From the NCBI GenBank assembly GCA_963576565.1, contig OY755042.1:99132185-99196184 (forward strand): DNA of 64,000 bases. The letters run 5' to 3'. Below are positions 43,525 to 55,474 of the stretch, one piece after another. Positions within the stretch are counted from its first letter, which is position 1; every line of letters starts with the position of its first letter. This stretch comes from Aspidapion aeneum. Taxonomy: Eukaryota > Arthropoda > Insecta > Coleoptera > Brentidae. The notes below the pieces were generated by a model. The model saw only the letters and a list, made by a program, of their open reading frames with translations, ran no database searches and was not told the origin of the DNA. The translations under genes and the position numbers were made by a program.

Positions 43525-44340
43525 TTAAGATATGTTGCCATATATAACACATAGAAGGGCCGGACGTATAGCAGGAAACGTTTTTAGGGCGCGGAGCAGG
43601 AAGGCTTTAGTAGAACTTAGATGCGGGCAAAAAAGGAAAAAATCCTGCTGACTGTAAGAAACGCGATACCGGCCGGGAAGTGCGGTTAGCGATATTTTAG
43701 AGTAACCAACATTCGTGCTATTTTCCAACGTTGCAATTTGTAGGATTTCCACCTGAATTATTGGTAGTGGTATTACTAATGAAGGCGACTCGTTGGTCGG
43801 TTTGGCAATTACGCAGAATATGCCCCAGGTCTGTCCCTTAATGCACTCTCGGCACTTCCCAACGACGTCCAGGTTACTCATTTGACCTTTCTGTTCTTTA
43901 AAAAGATCTATTTGAGCAAGTGCAGCTCTGCATCGCCCATCGTTGATGTGTTGAGTGCCTGTTGTTTAATCCTTGCGTAGGCCTCACATTGTACCACGAA
44001 AGGTGCCTTTCCACATGCTGGGCAGGTACGGTAGTTTTTGACACTTCTGCATGTCATGTGCTCCATTAACCGGTTATGTCCAGTGAGAAAACTCATCAGC
44101 AGTCCGAGGTTTATTATGTTCGTTCCAGCAACCATCTAAGTTTCGTCGCTTTTGGTCGGTCTAAGAATTATCTGTGTCCGCGTCATCTGCCTTCTCATTG
44201 CATGGTACCTCCGTATGCCCAGGAACCCGAACTAGCGTCACACATTCACTATCGCTAAGGGTCTCCAGCACCTCTGAGGATTCTTCCACCGAGGCGTTAT
44301 TGACGCTAGTAATTTGTGGAGTTGGTCTTAAGGCCGGACA
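43525..44340 (-). pseudogene. LINE RNase H and C-terminal relic
   Basis: On minus from high to low coordinate: 'VLETLSDSECVTLVRVPGHT' (44285-44200), the last strand of an RNase H with its VPGH motif. Then 'GLLMSFLTGHNRLMEHMTC' followed by 'CPACG' (44110-44000), the conserved post-RNase H block with its cysteine pair. Then about 400 bp of decayed tail. Frames change at least twice. Same family as 14276-15470. The reverse transcriptase part is not found upstream. Confidence 0.7.
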
Positions 44341-45739
44341 TTCTTAAAGAACTATCCCTAAGGATTCATGAAGGACACGTTTCCCAACTTTTACTTTAAT
44401 CTGGGGCTGGTTTAATAGACCTTTCAACCCTTCTGTTACGTAAGCCACCATAGGTTGGGATAAAGTAACTTTCGTAATGGGCCCAAAGAAGTACGTGGAA
44501 TCAGTTCATATTGCCAATTAGTGGTGTGTGACATTACCTAACGGATCTAGTTCTTGCATATGCCTCGCTCCCTGCTATAAGATGCTTAGGTACTGTGACG
44601 TTTCCTCACAATACCTGCATGAAGAGCACGTGAGATATCTATCAACCTTTATCCGCGAATGACCGACGTATGCTTTCTCAACCGGTTCGTCCGGATTCCT
44701 GTCGGTAATTTAATATATTTGCGGTTTTTGCTCGATTTTTGACGTTATTTTGCTTTGACATAAGTTGCTTAGCTTAATTTAAAAATCTCTTTAAATGACT
44801 ACTTAATATAAACTATATTTCTATCTAAAATCGGCATATTTACTTACTCAAAGAATGAAATACACGTAGTTACTCTAGAAAAACTCTTGCTCAAAATACG
44901 GGTGAAATCGATATACTTATTGCCCCTCGAAGTCTCGTCAGGATTACAAAGACTTAGGAACACGATTTGTACGAAAGCAAGCGCGCCACGTTGCCATTTT
45001 TGCTAGGTTTGATAAGGTTACATTTCGCTCTCTACTATACTACTAGTTTGCTCTCTATCTTCAGAAAATCTATTTTAGTTTCTCACTTTAGCTCTTGAAA
45101 TTTGCCAACTGCAATTCCTTTAGTCCTCGTGTAATGGATTATATGAATGTGACTAAATGAATCTTGTAAAGCTATCTTTTTTAGTGAAGGCTCCTAGTTC
45201 AAAAGATTTATCCAAATTTGTTTAGTCAGTTTTAAATTTAACATAATTTAAAATGACATATTTTAATTTTAAAGACTAACAAAACGAGGCGACGTTAGCG
45301 TCCATAAATTTTAGTTAATTTACGTAAAGCTTCTTCTTGATAAGCTGTTTTAAGTCTTTTTTAGTAAACTCTAAAGTTAATTCTTGTTTGATTGCTAATA
45401 TTTGTAGTCGACCCGAATGTGTAGGGACGTGACGGTTAGGTTCGCAACTTAATTCTTTAGGCCATGTATACTCTTGATTCCCATTTTCAATTAACTATAC
45501 CTATCAAATCGTACCTGAAACATTATTCCGTTTTAAAACATTAAGATTTTGAATTTTAGCGGGAGCGTTTTATTTCCTTTAATTATCACCTTTTTAGGTG
45601 TGCTACAATCGTTCAATGCGCAATCACGCGCACTTCGAATAACCATTACTGTCATATCAATATCATAGGCAATAACTCGGTATCGAGTATGATTAACATC
45701 TATACATGATTGTCGTAGTCTGTTATTGATGGTAATAAG
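44341..45739. other. Spacer, nothing firm
   Basis: 44340-44700 is GC-richer and may be decayed LINE sequence. 44750-45740 is AT-rich and featureless apart from weak open frames. Confidence 0.4.
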
Positions 45740-46060
45740 CCAAATTTGGAGGCGCATTCTTATCTGCAGACGTGGCACACCCAGTCTCGTTCCTCTCTGT
45801 AGTCTGGCTTCTGTATCTCTCTTTGTGATCCTTTATGGACCAGGCAGCACCAGACAGCAATATCATTTACCGCCGTCTCCAAGTTGTTGACGGCTATCTG
45901 GGATTTTAAAATTTTGCCCTTGAAAAAGTTCTTGAATTTTTTCTGTTGACTTTTCTCCCCTCCTTCAGTTGTTTATAGAATATCTGCTTTGGAAGACGTG
46001 ACTCGGGCATGCGAATAACGTGGCTATCCATTGCAGTTGATGCTTAAAGATAATACTAGT
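45740..46060 (-). pseudogene. LINE C-terminal tail with zinc-finger start
   Basis: On minus, two frames give 'RMPESRLPKQIFYKQLKEG', then 'KFKNFFKGKI', 'TAVNDIAVWCCLVHKG' and near the end 'RDWVCHVCR'. This order (RMPE-x-RLPK, then a W-x3-V-x-KG block, then C-x2-C) is the characteristic tail of a widespread group of non-LTR elements. One frameshift is present and the reverse transcriptase is absent. Confidence 0.7.
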
Positions 46061-47506
46061 TGTTCCTGCTTCTTTCAATCAGATGATGGATTTTAGAGCA
46101 AACCAAATTAAAAATCAACTTTTTACATTACCATTGAAAAAGCGGTAAATTGGTTTAGACAGAACCAAACTTGCTATATTTTGATTTTATCGCGGCTTTG
46201 TCAAAATAACAAAGACTGTCAGTTGTTGTTATTTTTGTTGTGTTTTTGTTAAAAAAGACTTTCTCCACTCTAATAGAAAGTAGTAGAGTTTTAAGACCCT
46301 GAACGGTTTTTGATTTTATCCCAAATTTAATTAAAAAAAACTGGCAAAAACAAAAATAAATAAAAACAGCGGTTGACAAGACTTGAAATTCTAAACCAGA
46401 AAACGAAATGTCAACGGTTAAGAAGGACAGGACGACGGCCATAATCCGTGCTTCCATACCTTGCCCAAATACTTGTACGCCGATTGTGCCATTTGATTCT
46501 CAAGATGCTTCTTAGGCAGAGCTGGTGTCTTCTTCAGTATTGATGCAAAATCTACGTATAGATTTTTTCATTGTCTTCTAAAAACTCCAGAGCATTTGGT
46601 TAACTTTTGCATTTTTAAACTTTGGTGATTTGGGGTAAAGCTTCTAGAAAAATAGTCACTTTAGTAACTAAATTTATCGCTAATCATTTCCTTTTTTTTG
46701 TTTTTCTCACTTTCTGAACTGCGTCAGTAATAATGTATGCGTCTATAAACTTCCCTATTCTCATAACTTAAATGCAACCATACGATTTTCTGCAGCAAAT
46801 TTTTAAGGAGTGTTTGCCGAAAGGCATCATTTTGCCCGGGCTTTAGGTAATGCCCCTTAATGCATGTATATTCTGCGGACACTCCTCGCCCCATTAAGGT
46901 TAATCCACATCGATTCCTCCAAAAGGCAATCAATCAATCATTCTGTCGATGTCTTGACAAGCCGAATCCGATTAAATATCTCGCCCCTTTTGCACCCCTA
47001 TTAATCCACCTTGTGCTTCGGCCGCGGAACTAATAGCCAGTATGTCTAACTTAGGCTTCAAATCAAACGGATCAAAAGTTGCTAAATTGCAGTAAGTGCA
47101 ATAGGGTTTAAGCGGTTTTAGCATAGAATAATTTATTGATTGCGTTATCTTCATACTGTTTAATCTGGTCCTTGAAGTTTCTGTTCTAGCGAATTCTTTT
47201 AAGAAAGTTAGCACGCCACTCGTGGTACGGTACACTGATACTGTTTTCGTGCTGTCAAAATATAGCCCCAGTGCAGTTTCAAAAGAATACGAAAATGCAC
47301 TAGGGTAACACAAGCTCGGAGAGCTCGTGAAGAAAAATGTGCACTGAGTGCATCACTGGGCTCGTTAGTTGTTTAGAAGAGCACACATAATTTCACTAGT
47401 TTTCCCAAAAGAATACTAGTAGAGAGTGGCTCCTTTTACTAGTAGAGTACTAAAATTGAACTAGTGGCAGACCAAAGCTGCAATTTCTTCTTACAACGCA
47501 GATAGT
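46061..47506. other. Spacer with one unassigned open frame
   Basis: 46972-47313 on minus stays open for 113 codons, is not low-complexity and is slightly GC-richer than its surroundings. It contains 'KPYCTYCNLATFDPFDLKPK'. I recognise no family, see no splice context and do not call it a gene. A second open frame at 46724-46933 is similar in character. The rest is AT-rich. Confidence 0.4.
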
Positions 47507-47510
47507 TTAA

Positions 47511-47668
47511 GGCACTAGATCACGAAATTTCTTTGGTAGTGTTTGGCAATGACATGACATTAATTAATTAAAAAATCTACGCCAATGGGAACCAGGAGTA
47601 TACGGGATTTTAAAAAAAGTAAAAATCTATATCGGTATCTTTAGAAGGAACTTCGTGATCTAGGGATC
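47511..47668. mobile_element. 158-bp MITE flanked by TTAA
   Basis: TTAA stands at 47507-47510 and 47669-47672. The ends GGCACTAGATCACGAA and, inverted, GATCCCTAGATCACGAA share CTAGATCACGAA. The TTAA target fits piggyBac or Kolobok. Its ends differ from those of the piggyBac at 1502, so it belongs to another family. Confidence 0.7.
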
Positions 47669-47749
47669 TTAAGGTATTGATGTTTATAGTATAGATGAAC
47701 GATCTGTGACCGAAGCTGTAACAGCTCTCAATCTAGCAGCCAAAAAACA

Positions 47750-48370
47750 ACGACTGAAAATAAATTAATCAAAAACTACAAACTACTAAACATTAACTTC
47801 TCAAAAAAACAACGAGAGAAATGGTGTAATTGATTATAGCTTCAATAAAGTGAAAAAGTGTACGTACTTGGCAAAACATAAACAAAGAAAACTCTATAAC
47901 AGAGAAAATAAACAAGAGATTAATCAACGAAAACAACGTATTTCAAGCTCATCAAAAAACTGCTCAAGTAAAGATTCTAATGAGATCTGTTAAACAAAAA
48001 TTAAATTAAAATTTACGTTACATTAATTAGGACCTATAAAGCGAATGAGGAACAACTAAAAATATTTGAAAGAAAAATTATTTGTTAGATCTTTGGAGCA
48101 ATGCAAACTGAAGATAGTTATTATGAATAGGCGCGTTGATTAAAGAAAATGTTTGAGACAAAAACATAAAAAGAAAAATAATGAACTGAAGTCCTGCAGG
48201 AATGAGAGTAATAGTGAGGCCACGAAAAAGGTGGACAGACGTTATCGAAGATATGGAAATAAGATGGCGAAGAATTGTACCAGAATTGGAAAATACTGGA
48301 ACTTTTCACGTAGCAGGCAGGAAGAGCAAACTGTAGGGAAGGAACTAACTGCGTAACATTGACCGGAAAG
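47750..48370 (+). pseudogene. LINE reverse transcriptase thumb and C-terminal relic
   Basis: Pieces in changing frames: a 'TYLGKT'-like strand near 47865, 'NSITEKINKRLINENNVFQA', a 'KRMRNNxKYLKEKLFVRSLEQ'-like stretch near 48040-48100, then 'RPRKRWTDVIEDMEIRWRRI' (48218-48280). The RPRKRW-x-D-x-EDM block is the basic tail typical of many arthropod LINEs. Several stops. The catalytic palm is missing. Confidence 0.65.
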
Positions 48371-50679
48371 GAAGGGTGAAAGTCATAGGTTCATTTTAGG
48401 AAATCTACAACTGCTTATTTCTAGGGGACTTACCGAGTCGATTTTCTTGCTTCTTCTTTGCAAGGCCCTGATCTCTGCATCACCATTATCAAGTTGAATG
48501 TAGGTGGCAGTAGTTAGCCATTAGCTCTAGTTTAAAACACCGGAAAAATTGTCACTTTTGTTGAAAGTAAGGAAGAACGGGAAATGTATGTCCTCTTGAT
48601 CCTGCACATTGCGTTCAATGTGGCGAAATATATTTAGACACTTGCGGGTAAGAAGGAAATGTGCGGAAGGGAATTAGAAATAGAAAAATTTAAACTAGGA
48701 AAAAACTTAAAATAAAAGGAAAACGCTGGTGCGTCAACAGGAACCAAGATGGACTTGCCAAAGGTAGATCACTGTAATAATAATTGCCAACGATTTCTCG
48801 TAAAAACCAAATGCTTTTGAGACTACCTTGGCAAGTGTTCATAGGTATGACTTTTGGCTTTCAACTTTGAGTTTGTAACAAAATAACATAACCCATAAAA
48901 AATTTAATAGGCATGTGAATATGATATACGAATATACGAAGTGATTTGAGAGAATAAAAGAGTGAAGTAGTTTGATCTAATAAACAAAATAATATAAGCG
49001 AAAAAGCATATTTATCTAAGACAAGGTTTGAACACTTTTTTTAGTCACTTAGATCAAAAATATTGTTCATTATCCATAGACAAGATTCCAATATATTAAA
49101 CCCCTGTCCAAAATATTTGGTTTCTGCAAGACACGTAATTTGAAGAATAGCCAAGATTTTGGTATGCAAAGGTAGTGCGAAAAGGTTATAATTTTTTTTT
49201 TAGGCAAGGTCGGATATAGTCGTTCAAGATAAAAATAATTGAAAGATCTTTTCTTAGAAAGTTTCTTTCTATGTAATATTAAGTGGCTCCTTTTACTCGG
49301 CAGTAGCGGTCAAATGAAACGAAAATAAAAGTAAAAAGAATTAATTGTCCAAAAGAGCTCTGATAAAATAAATGCTTTTCAGTGCGATAAGAAGAACGGC
49401 TGATTATCCCTTAGACTAGCTGCATTTGTCACCAGGGTAAGAGAATCACAGGATACTAAACCAAAAACTAACAAGTATTAACTTGTTTTTTCTGCAATAT
49501 TCTATATTCTTAGGTGTATTTCCCAATTATTTTCTGTTTGTATAAGTCAAGAGAACAATCTAAAATATTCCAGTTATATTTCTACTTCAACAAGATTTTG
49601 AAATATGATAAGAAAGACTTAACAAGGCAGAATTTATTTTTAGATCAAATAAAAAATATATTTTTTTGAATATTGCATTAGCTGAAGGCAAACCATCTTT
49701 CATAATAAAATTCATTTGTTTCGTGCCAAGAAAATCATGTTATTTCTAAAATTCTTGCATGATACATTTCGACTCCCTTCAAGACAATTAATGTTTTGTT
49801 TTCAATCAGGAGCTGTATCGAAATTAAAAATATATACGGGGGTTTCCAAAATATCAAGCAAAAACTAAAAGTTGTGCTTTTCAAAAAATTGAAATATTTT
49901 TGTCATGTTGTAAACGAATTTTATAAAATTTAGTAGTTTGGTATTAGCAACTATGGTAAATAAAACGAGGTTAACAAATTTTAATGGCTCCATATTGAAT
50001 TGTTATATGTAATTGAATAGAGAATAAAAAAAGCTTTTCAACCCTTTATAACAACCCTATCTTCGTGTGGTGAAAATGTGAATTTATTAAGAAAACAATT
50101 TTTCACTTAGTTAAACAAATGCCGTAATGTCTACGTAACTGTTTGTCAAATATTTGCCAATTATTTGATTTATTTGTTGAGAGTTTAAAAATCTCAATTT
50201 ATTTCTTGAGTTCTATTGCCAATTAAATTTAATGTGGAAAGGTTTCTAAATTGAAAATAAATTGGACTTATCAGTCTTTCTTTTGCTGCTATAAGAATGC
50301 TGGAAGGGCTTCAAGATATATACAATTAATACCTGTGCTGGATTTTACCTCTAGTTGACCCATCAAGATTTTTAACAATTACTTTGATTTGTTTCAGCGC
50401 TCTGCCATCGGTTTTTAGTTTTTGTTCTCGTTTTGAGTTTAATAATAAATAATTTTCCAGATGGTAACTTTAGTATCATAAATAAAATTATATTTAAGAA
50501 AACTTAAACACCTAAATTAAAATATAGTTTATTGGTTTAAAATGCTAAGTTTAATTTCAAAAACTAGATATCAAGAAAAATTAAATATTGTTGGAAAGCA
50601 GACGCCGTCACCCTTGAGTCAATTAAACTGGCTTTGAGACAAGATAATATTGTCGCAAAAATACGTTTTCTAGTTTTAA
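48371..50679. other. Long AT-rich spacer
   Basis: About 2.3 kb with no coding block, tRNA-like box or clear inverted repeat recognised. Confidence 0.5.
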
Positions 50680-50693
50680 TCGAGGGATGGCTC

Positions 50694-50860
50694 GGTATTT
50701 CCTTTTGGTGTACAGACGGGCTAGGGGAAATACCAGAAATACTAAGAAATACGTGAAAGTACTTAGAAAATATTAGGCAATACTAGGAAATACCTTCCAA
50801 ATTTGGGGAAATACTGGGAAATATTCCGGGAAATATCATAGGTATTTCCTTTTGGTGTAC
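50694..50860. repeat. GGAAATAC motif cluster between direct repeats
   Basis: The 20-mer GGTATTTCCTTTTGGTGTAC stands at 50694-50713 and 50841-50860. Between them lie about nine variants of GGAAATAC (for example GGGAAATACC, AGAAATACT, GGAAATATT). The direct repeats contain the reverse complement of the same motif. An ATCGAG occurs outside each end (50679-50684 and 50871-50876). It may be the end region of an unknown transposon. Confidence 0.65.
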
Positions 50861-50876
50861 TAAAATAGATGATCGA

Positions 50877-51409
50877 GCCACCACTCGGTTTTAATATAAT
50901 TTTTTTTCTGTGTATAAATGTGTGCAGCCTCGCCCTCTGCACCGATGGAATTCGATCTCCTCACTCTAGCAATCGAGATACCTTACTTATTTATGATCAA
51001 CACCCGAACACACTGGACCACCAAGGCTATAGGTATAGCTTTGTCGACAATACTTTGATTAGGTTTGCGTATTATCAATAAGACTCGAGTAGAGAAAAAT
51101 ACTTAGAGATTCAGGGAGAATGGACATTTTCTCCTGTCTTGTCCTTTTATTGTCGCAGACCCTCCATAAAGAAAATCCTTACAATGGACGGTATTATAGA
51201 TTAAAATGTCTCAACATGCTGTGGGACACTTCGGATGAAAAATATTGTATCCTAAAGGAAGACAGATATACTAAAAAATGTTTTCGATTTTATTTTATTT
51301 TTATCAATCCTTGAAATATTGTTCAATATGTTCGAATGACGTTTGTTCTTACGGTGTGTAACCCAGTTCAGGCATAAACATTATTTAAGAAATATTCCAA
51401 TTGCTATTA
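50877..51409. other. Spacer, nothing recognised
   Basis: Open frames here (50869-51081, 51120-51314) show no motif or family resemblance. Confidence 0.45.
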
Positions 51410-51417
51410 AACTAGTA

Positions 51418-52988
51418 CATAGCTGTCAGGTACTTCAAATACAATACTTGAAATTATACTTCAACTTCAATCAACTTACAAGTACTTCAAGTACTGTACT
51501 TGAAGCACATCGACAATTCGGTAATTGTACTTGGTACTTGAAGTACTTTTAACAATGTACTTGGAAATGTACTTGATTTTTTCAAGTAAAGTACTTCAAG
51601 TACATTCAAAGTACCTCGAGTACATTTAAAGTACTTGAAGTACATTCAAAGTACTTCAAGTACATTCGAATTACTTCAAGTACATTATAACTGCTTCAAC
51701 TAGTGACCACAAGACAAGTCATAACCTCAGGGTTGCCACCTGTCCGGTTTTTTTATTAACTTGGCAGGGAAGTCCGCTATTTTAGCAACATTGATAGGTA
51801 CGTCTTAATTAATCGCCCAAAAAATCGTAATTTTAGGTACACACTTATCCAAAGAATAATGCCTATAGGCTTAATTATTTGCACGCACCTTCATTATTTC
51901 GTGGAACATGAAATTCAAATTCAGTGTGAGGAACTACTATGGCAGTCATGCCATCTATTGAGGGGTGTCGGTAATACGGTAGTGCAGAATCACTTGCAAC
52001 TCGATTTTTGGGGATCCACCTACTTGCAGCAGACGTAATTTCTACGTTTAATGGTGGTTGGTTTAAAGAACCCGAAAATTTATTTAGTCTGACCAGATAC
52101 ACCTCAAAAAATTCCTTGGATATTTACGTTTGATATGCTTATTTATTTAGTTTGATTTAATTGATAATAATTGATTTAGTGTTTAAGCAGTTTTGTGGGC
52201 TATGAGTGATTTAGAAATTATTAACGGTAAGAACGGTGCCCCAAGGGCTCCACCAAAAAAGGAATAAAGTAAAGTGGGGTACGTTCATCTCGGTTTTACA
52301 AGAGTTGTTTGTTCTCATTGCAAAGTCAAATATATTTGGATTTACACAAATGTGATTTCTTTCGAACAACCGTATGCAATTTAAGACAGAATAACTTAAT
52401 ATGTTTAAAAAAAATTGGGGTATGTCTCATGTACCCCGGAGTTCGGGATAACTGTGACACCCCTATTGCAAAACTATAAAACGTTACAAACATTTTGATG
52501 CGACTGGGTCAATTTGGCGGCTTTTTGTGTAATAAAATTATCTCTCTCCATTACCTTTCTATGGCATTTGTATGTAAAATGATGAGTTCAGAAAAAACAA
52601 ATAAATGCAATTTAGGTATATAAGAAATACATATTTACATATAATAATATTCTAAAAAATAAAACCTTTCAGGTTGAAAATTTTGTAAACGTTTTTGACA
52701 TGTTTTACATGTTTTTACCTCTTTTAAACTTTTTTGACGGTTTTTGACATTTCTTGAAATTTTTTAAAATTTAAGTTTTTGAAATTTTTTTGACATTCTT
52801 TACTTTATTAAAAAATTTTAACATTTTTGAATTTTTTTTAAATATTTTGGCGTTTTTGTCAGTTTTTGACATATTTAAAGTACTTGAAGTACTTTTATTT
52901 TAAAATTAAAAGACTTGGGGAAAATCAAGTACTTTTATCATGTACTTGGTACTTGAAGTACTTTCATAATGTACTTGTGACAGCTCTG
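51418..52988. mobile_element. hAT-type element with dense subterminal repeats (1571 bp)
   Basis: The left end CATAGCTGTCAGGTACTT and the right end, inverted, CAGAGCTGTCACAAGTAC share AGCTGTCA. Near-identical 8-bp flanks: AACTAGTA (51410-51417) and TACTAGTA (52989-52996). Inside both ends is a crowd of AAGTACTTGAAGTAC-type motifs, especially 51430-51690 and 52875-52980. No transposase was recognised, so it is non-autonomous or decayed. GGGTTGCCACC near 51734 and GGGGTACGTTC near 52279 may be ends of elements nested in it. Confidence 0.8.
51430..51690. repeat. AAGTACTTGAAGTAC-type repeat cluster
   Basis: More than a dozen overlapping copies of AAGTACTT and its near-palindromic extensions, typically 15-20 bp apart. 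In hAT elements such subterminal motifs bind the transposase; here that is inferred. Confidence 0.75.
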
Positions 52989-52996
52989 TACTAGTA

Positions 52997-53753
52997 GTAG
53001 AACTATGGAAAAATGTGAAATATTCGTAACCCACTTATCTGATTGGTCTATACGTGTGATTTTACTCTCGTTTGATACCAATGAAATGAAAATGAGGACT
53101 TGTTTGATAAATAAATTTGTAGGATTGGACCAAAAGGAACTTTTATTGTTTGATTAAGTTACAAAGCAATAACTTTCACATCTGAAGAGAAAGAACAAAA
53201 AAATGAATATAATTTTTGTACGACATATTCCAGCCATATATACCTAATGCCTATTTGGTTAATCCAAAGTAATACATTTAAATGTGTACTGTTGCAAACT
53301 TTCCATATTTAGCAACGAATATTATACTCTCTAAGCTTATTTTGGACTTAAGTATATAATCCTTTGTTGCAAGTTAGTTACACTAGCAAAGGCTTTTGTT
53401 GTATGGGACGTGAATTATGTCATGATACGTTAAACTTTTTTGAAATGCTACTTTCAAAGGGGGTTAGTGGTGGTTTTGATAAACTAAAGTCTTGCTATTT
53501 TTTGCTTAATAAACTTCCTCTATGCTTTAATTAAATAATGGGGTAAGATGTGCAACCTAATGAACAAGGAATAAGTCCAGACAACAACAACTAACAATCT
53601 AAGGAAATGAACTTCTGTATATAGTTCAAATTATATTAAAAGTAATAAATTTTATACAGAAATTATTATAAACAAGAAGCGATTAATCGGTCATCGATGA
53701 TGTCTATACAGGAAACAAAACACATCTTGATATCCTATCAATGGCAAATGGTT
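52997..53753. other. AT-rich spacer
   Basis: Nothing recognised. Confidence 0.5.
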
Positions 53754-54002
53754 TGTTATAAAATCTCAAAAAGAGTTTAGCAGTTAGTTGTAAGCTGAGA
53801 ACCTAACGTTCCAGGCGTAGTTAGCAGTGAAGACAAGTAGTACGATAGTCAAAAGTTATAAGAAGTTGAGCGTATCGAGAAGATACACATTTGTAGACAA
53901 GATGTATTTAAGTAAAATGTAAGTAGTAATTTTAAGTATTATAATAAAACCATAACACCTAACTTAAACTATATTACGTCACGATAAAACCCCCTCGTAA
54001 CA
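53754..54002. repeat. Possible solo LTR (249 bp)
   Basis: Begins TGTTATAAAATC and ends CCTCGTAACA, i.e. TGTTA...TAACA, with an AATAAAA-type signal at about 53942-53948. No clean target duplication and no second copy in the window, so this is only a candidate. Confidence 0.3.
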
Positions 54003-54444
54003 TATGGTCTGCTGTATATTATTGCTAGTACCTCACAATAGTGGAGAGGGTGCTGCTGTTAAATGTTTAGACGCCCTCTTGCCGTGAAATCTCCGTACTT
54101 ATTTTAAAGCTGTGAATGCTGCTGTGTAAACCTTTATCCAGTAAGTAATAATCAGGTCTTTGTGGTCCCTTTTGCAATATGGTATTTGACAAATTTTAGA
54201 AAAGAGTTTAGAAAGATACATAGATCCCTAATTTACTACGAAAAATTATTAAAATAGTATATTTTATCATGACTACATTTAAAATCAAGTTTTCTAATTT
54301 CCGATTTGAATTTGCCGCTAAAACGCTCATTTCTAGCATGGCGGTGCAATGATGTCACAGCGCAGTAAACTCGCGGACAGATACACGGAATTCAAGTGTT
54401 TATTTGTTTTTGGTCTGTGTTTTTGCTGTTTTTTATGTAAAAAA

Positions 54445-54627
54445 ATGTCCTATAAGTGGTGTGTAGTGGCTCATTGTTCGATTACTAGCATAAAAACACC
54501 TGAAAAACTATTTATTCATGTGCCTACAGCAGTAAACGAACGGAAAAAGTGACTAGAACTAGCTCGAAGAGACCCAAGGGCCTTATATATTACTTCTTCA
54601 CTTTACATTTATGAAGATCACTTTGAT
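54445..54627 (+). pseudogene. THAP zinc-finger first exon (nonsense copy)
   Basis: 183 nt in one frame: the start MSYKWCVVAHC gives C-x4-C, then 'EKLFIHVPTAVNERKK', a TGA in place of the conserved Trp codon (54550-54552), then 'LARRDPRALY' and 'LYIYEDHFD'. The third zinc ligand Cys is Tyr here (Cys in copy 1), while the His remains. A GTGAGT donor follows at 54628. The lesions differ from those of copy 1, so each was probably acquired separately. Confidence 0.75.
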
Positions 54628-55046
54628 GTGAGTATAACTCAATTGTTTCTATTAGTTTTTCTCACGTTGTCTATAATATATATATATAACTATTTCGTAA
54701 ATGACGATAAAATTTTTGAGGTTATGTTTATTACAAGGGGTGAACAACTATAATAGGCAGAAAGGTGCACAACTTTTTAGGCGGTACTAGCTTCCTATTA
54801 GTAGAAAGATACACCACCAATTAATATACATTAAAAAGCTCACTTCATAATAATTTTGGTGTTTTGAAATTTTGTTTTAAAAAAATCAATTTTTCTTAAT
54901 CTTAATGGTTAAAATAATAATAATTGGGTATTTAATTGAATCCATTACAATATTATGGCATATTAAACAAAAAAGCAAAACATATAACCTAACCTCAAAA
55001 TATAAATGAGTAAAAGTAAAAACAAAACAACTCATCGAATAATTCC

Positions 55047-55174
55047 ATCAACATTTTAACGTTTCTAAATTCCGCAGAACAAAAATCGCTGTTGTTGGCA
55101 AAGAAGTCTGCCACCATAAAGGAATTCAGCATTGGCAAGTTGGAGCTATCGGCTTTGGAGAATCCGTTTTCCAT
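55047..55174 (-). pseudogene. First exon of the second, inward-facing gene (copy 2)
   Basis: 128 nt on minus from the ATG at 55174-55172, open throughout. It includes 'SSNLPMLNSFMVADFF' and 'FCSAEFRNVKML'. Only a handful of residues differ from 6293-6420. The splice donor of copy 1 (GTAAGT) is altered here to GGAATT. The open frame in both copies suggests recent activity or constraint before the deletion derivatives spread. Confidence 0.55.
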
Positions 55175-55474
55175 TGAAAATGTTGTTTATAAGCAAAACA
55201 CAAAATAAAATCTAATTTAGGACGATAATTCGCACTTTAAACCAAAGCAAACATTACCATCCATAAGAAAATAACTCAGAAAATAGGTTCGTTCGAGGCG
55301 TTTACTGTTTTGTGACGTAACGCGCAGCTGATTGGTAGACCGCCTGTTTTGAATCACGTGACTAATTGTTTTAATTCAATGAATAAAAAATTTGTTTTTA
55401 GCATTCCCAAGACCTAAAGCGATATCTAAAAATAAATATATATTTATTTTTTATTACTCTCAAACACCCTATTG

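Larger units (their letters stand above)
54179..55470. mobile_element. THAP-type DNA transposon, copy 2 (deletion derivative)
   Basis: 1292 bp with the same plan as 5516-6758. Left end ATGGTATTTGACA (one change from copy 1), right end CAAACACCCT, AT on both sides (54177-54178 and 55471-55472). Similarity to copy 1 runs nearly end to end. Copy 2 has about 110 bp more near 54790-54910, where copy 1 has a short unrelated stretch. Copy 1 instead has about 30 bp more near 6235-6270. Confidence 0.75.

Noticed and set aside
51875..52102. 75-codon open frame as the hAT transposase
   Set aside because: It shows none of the hAT dimerisation-domain features and is too short; left unassigned inside the element.
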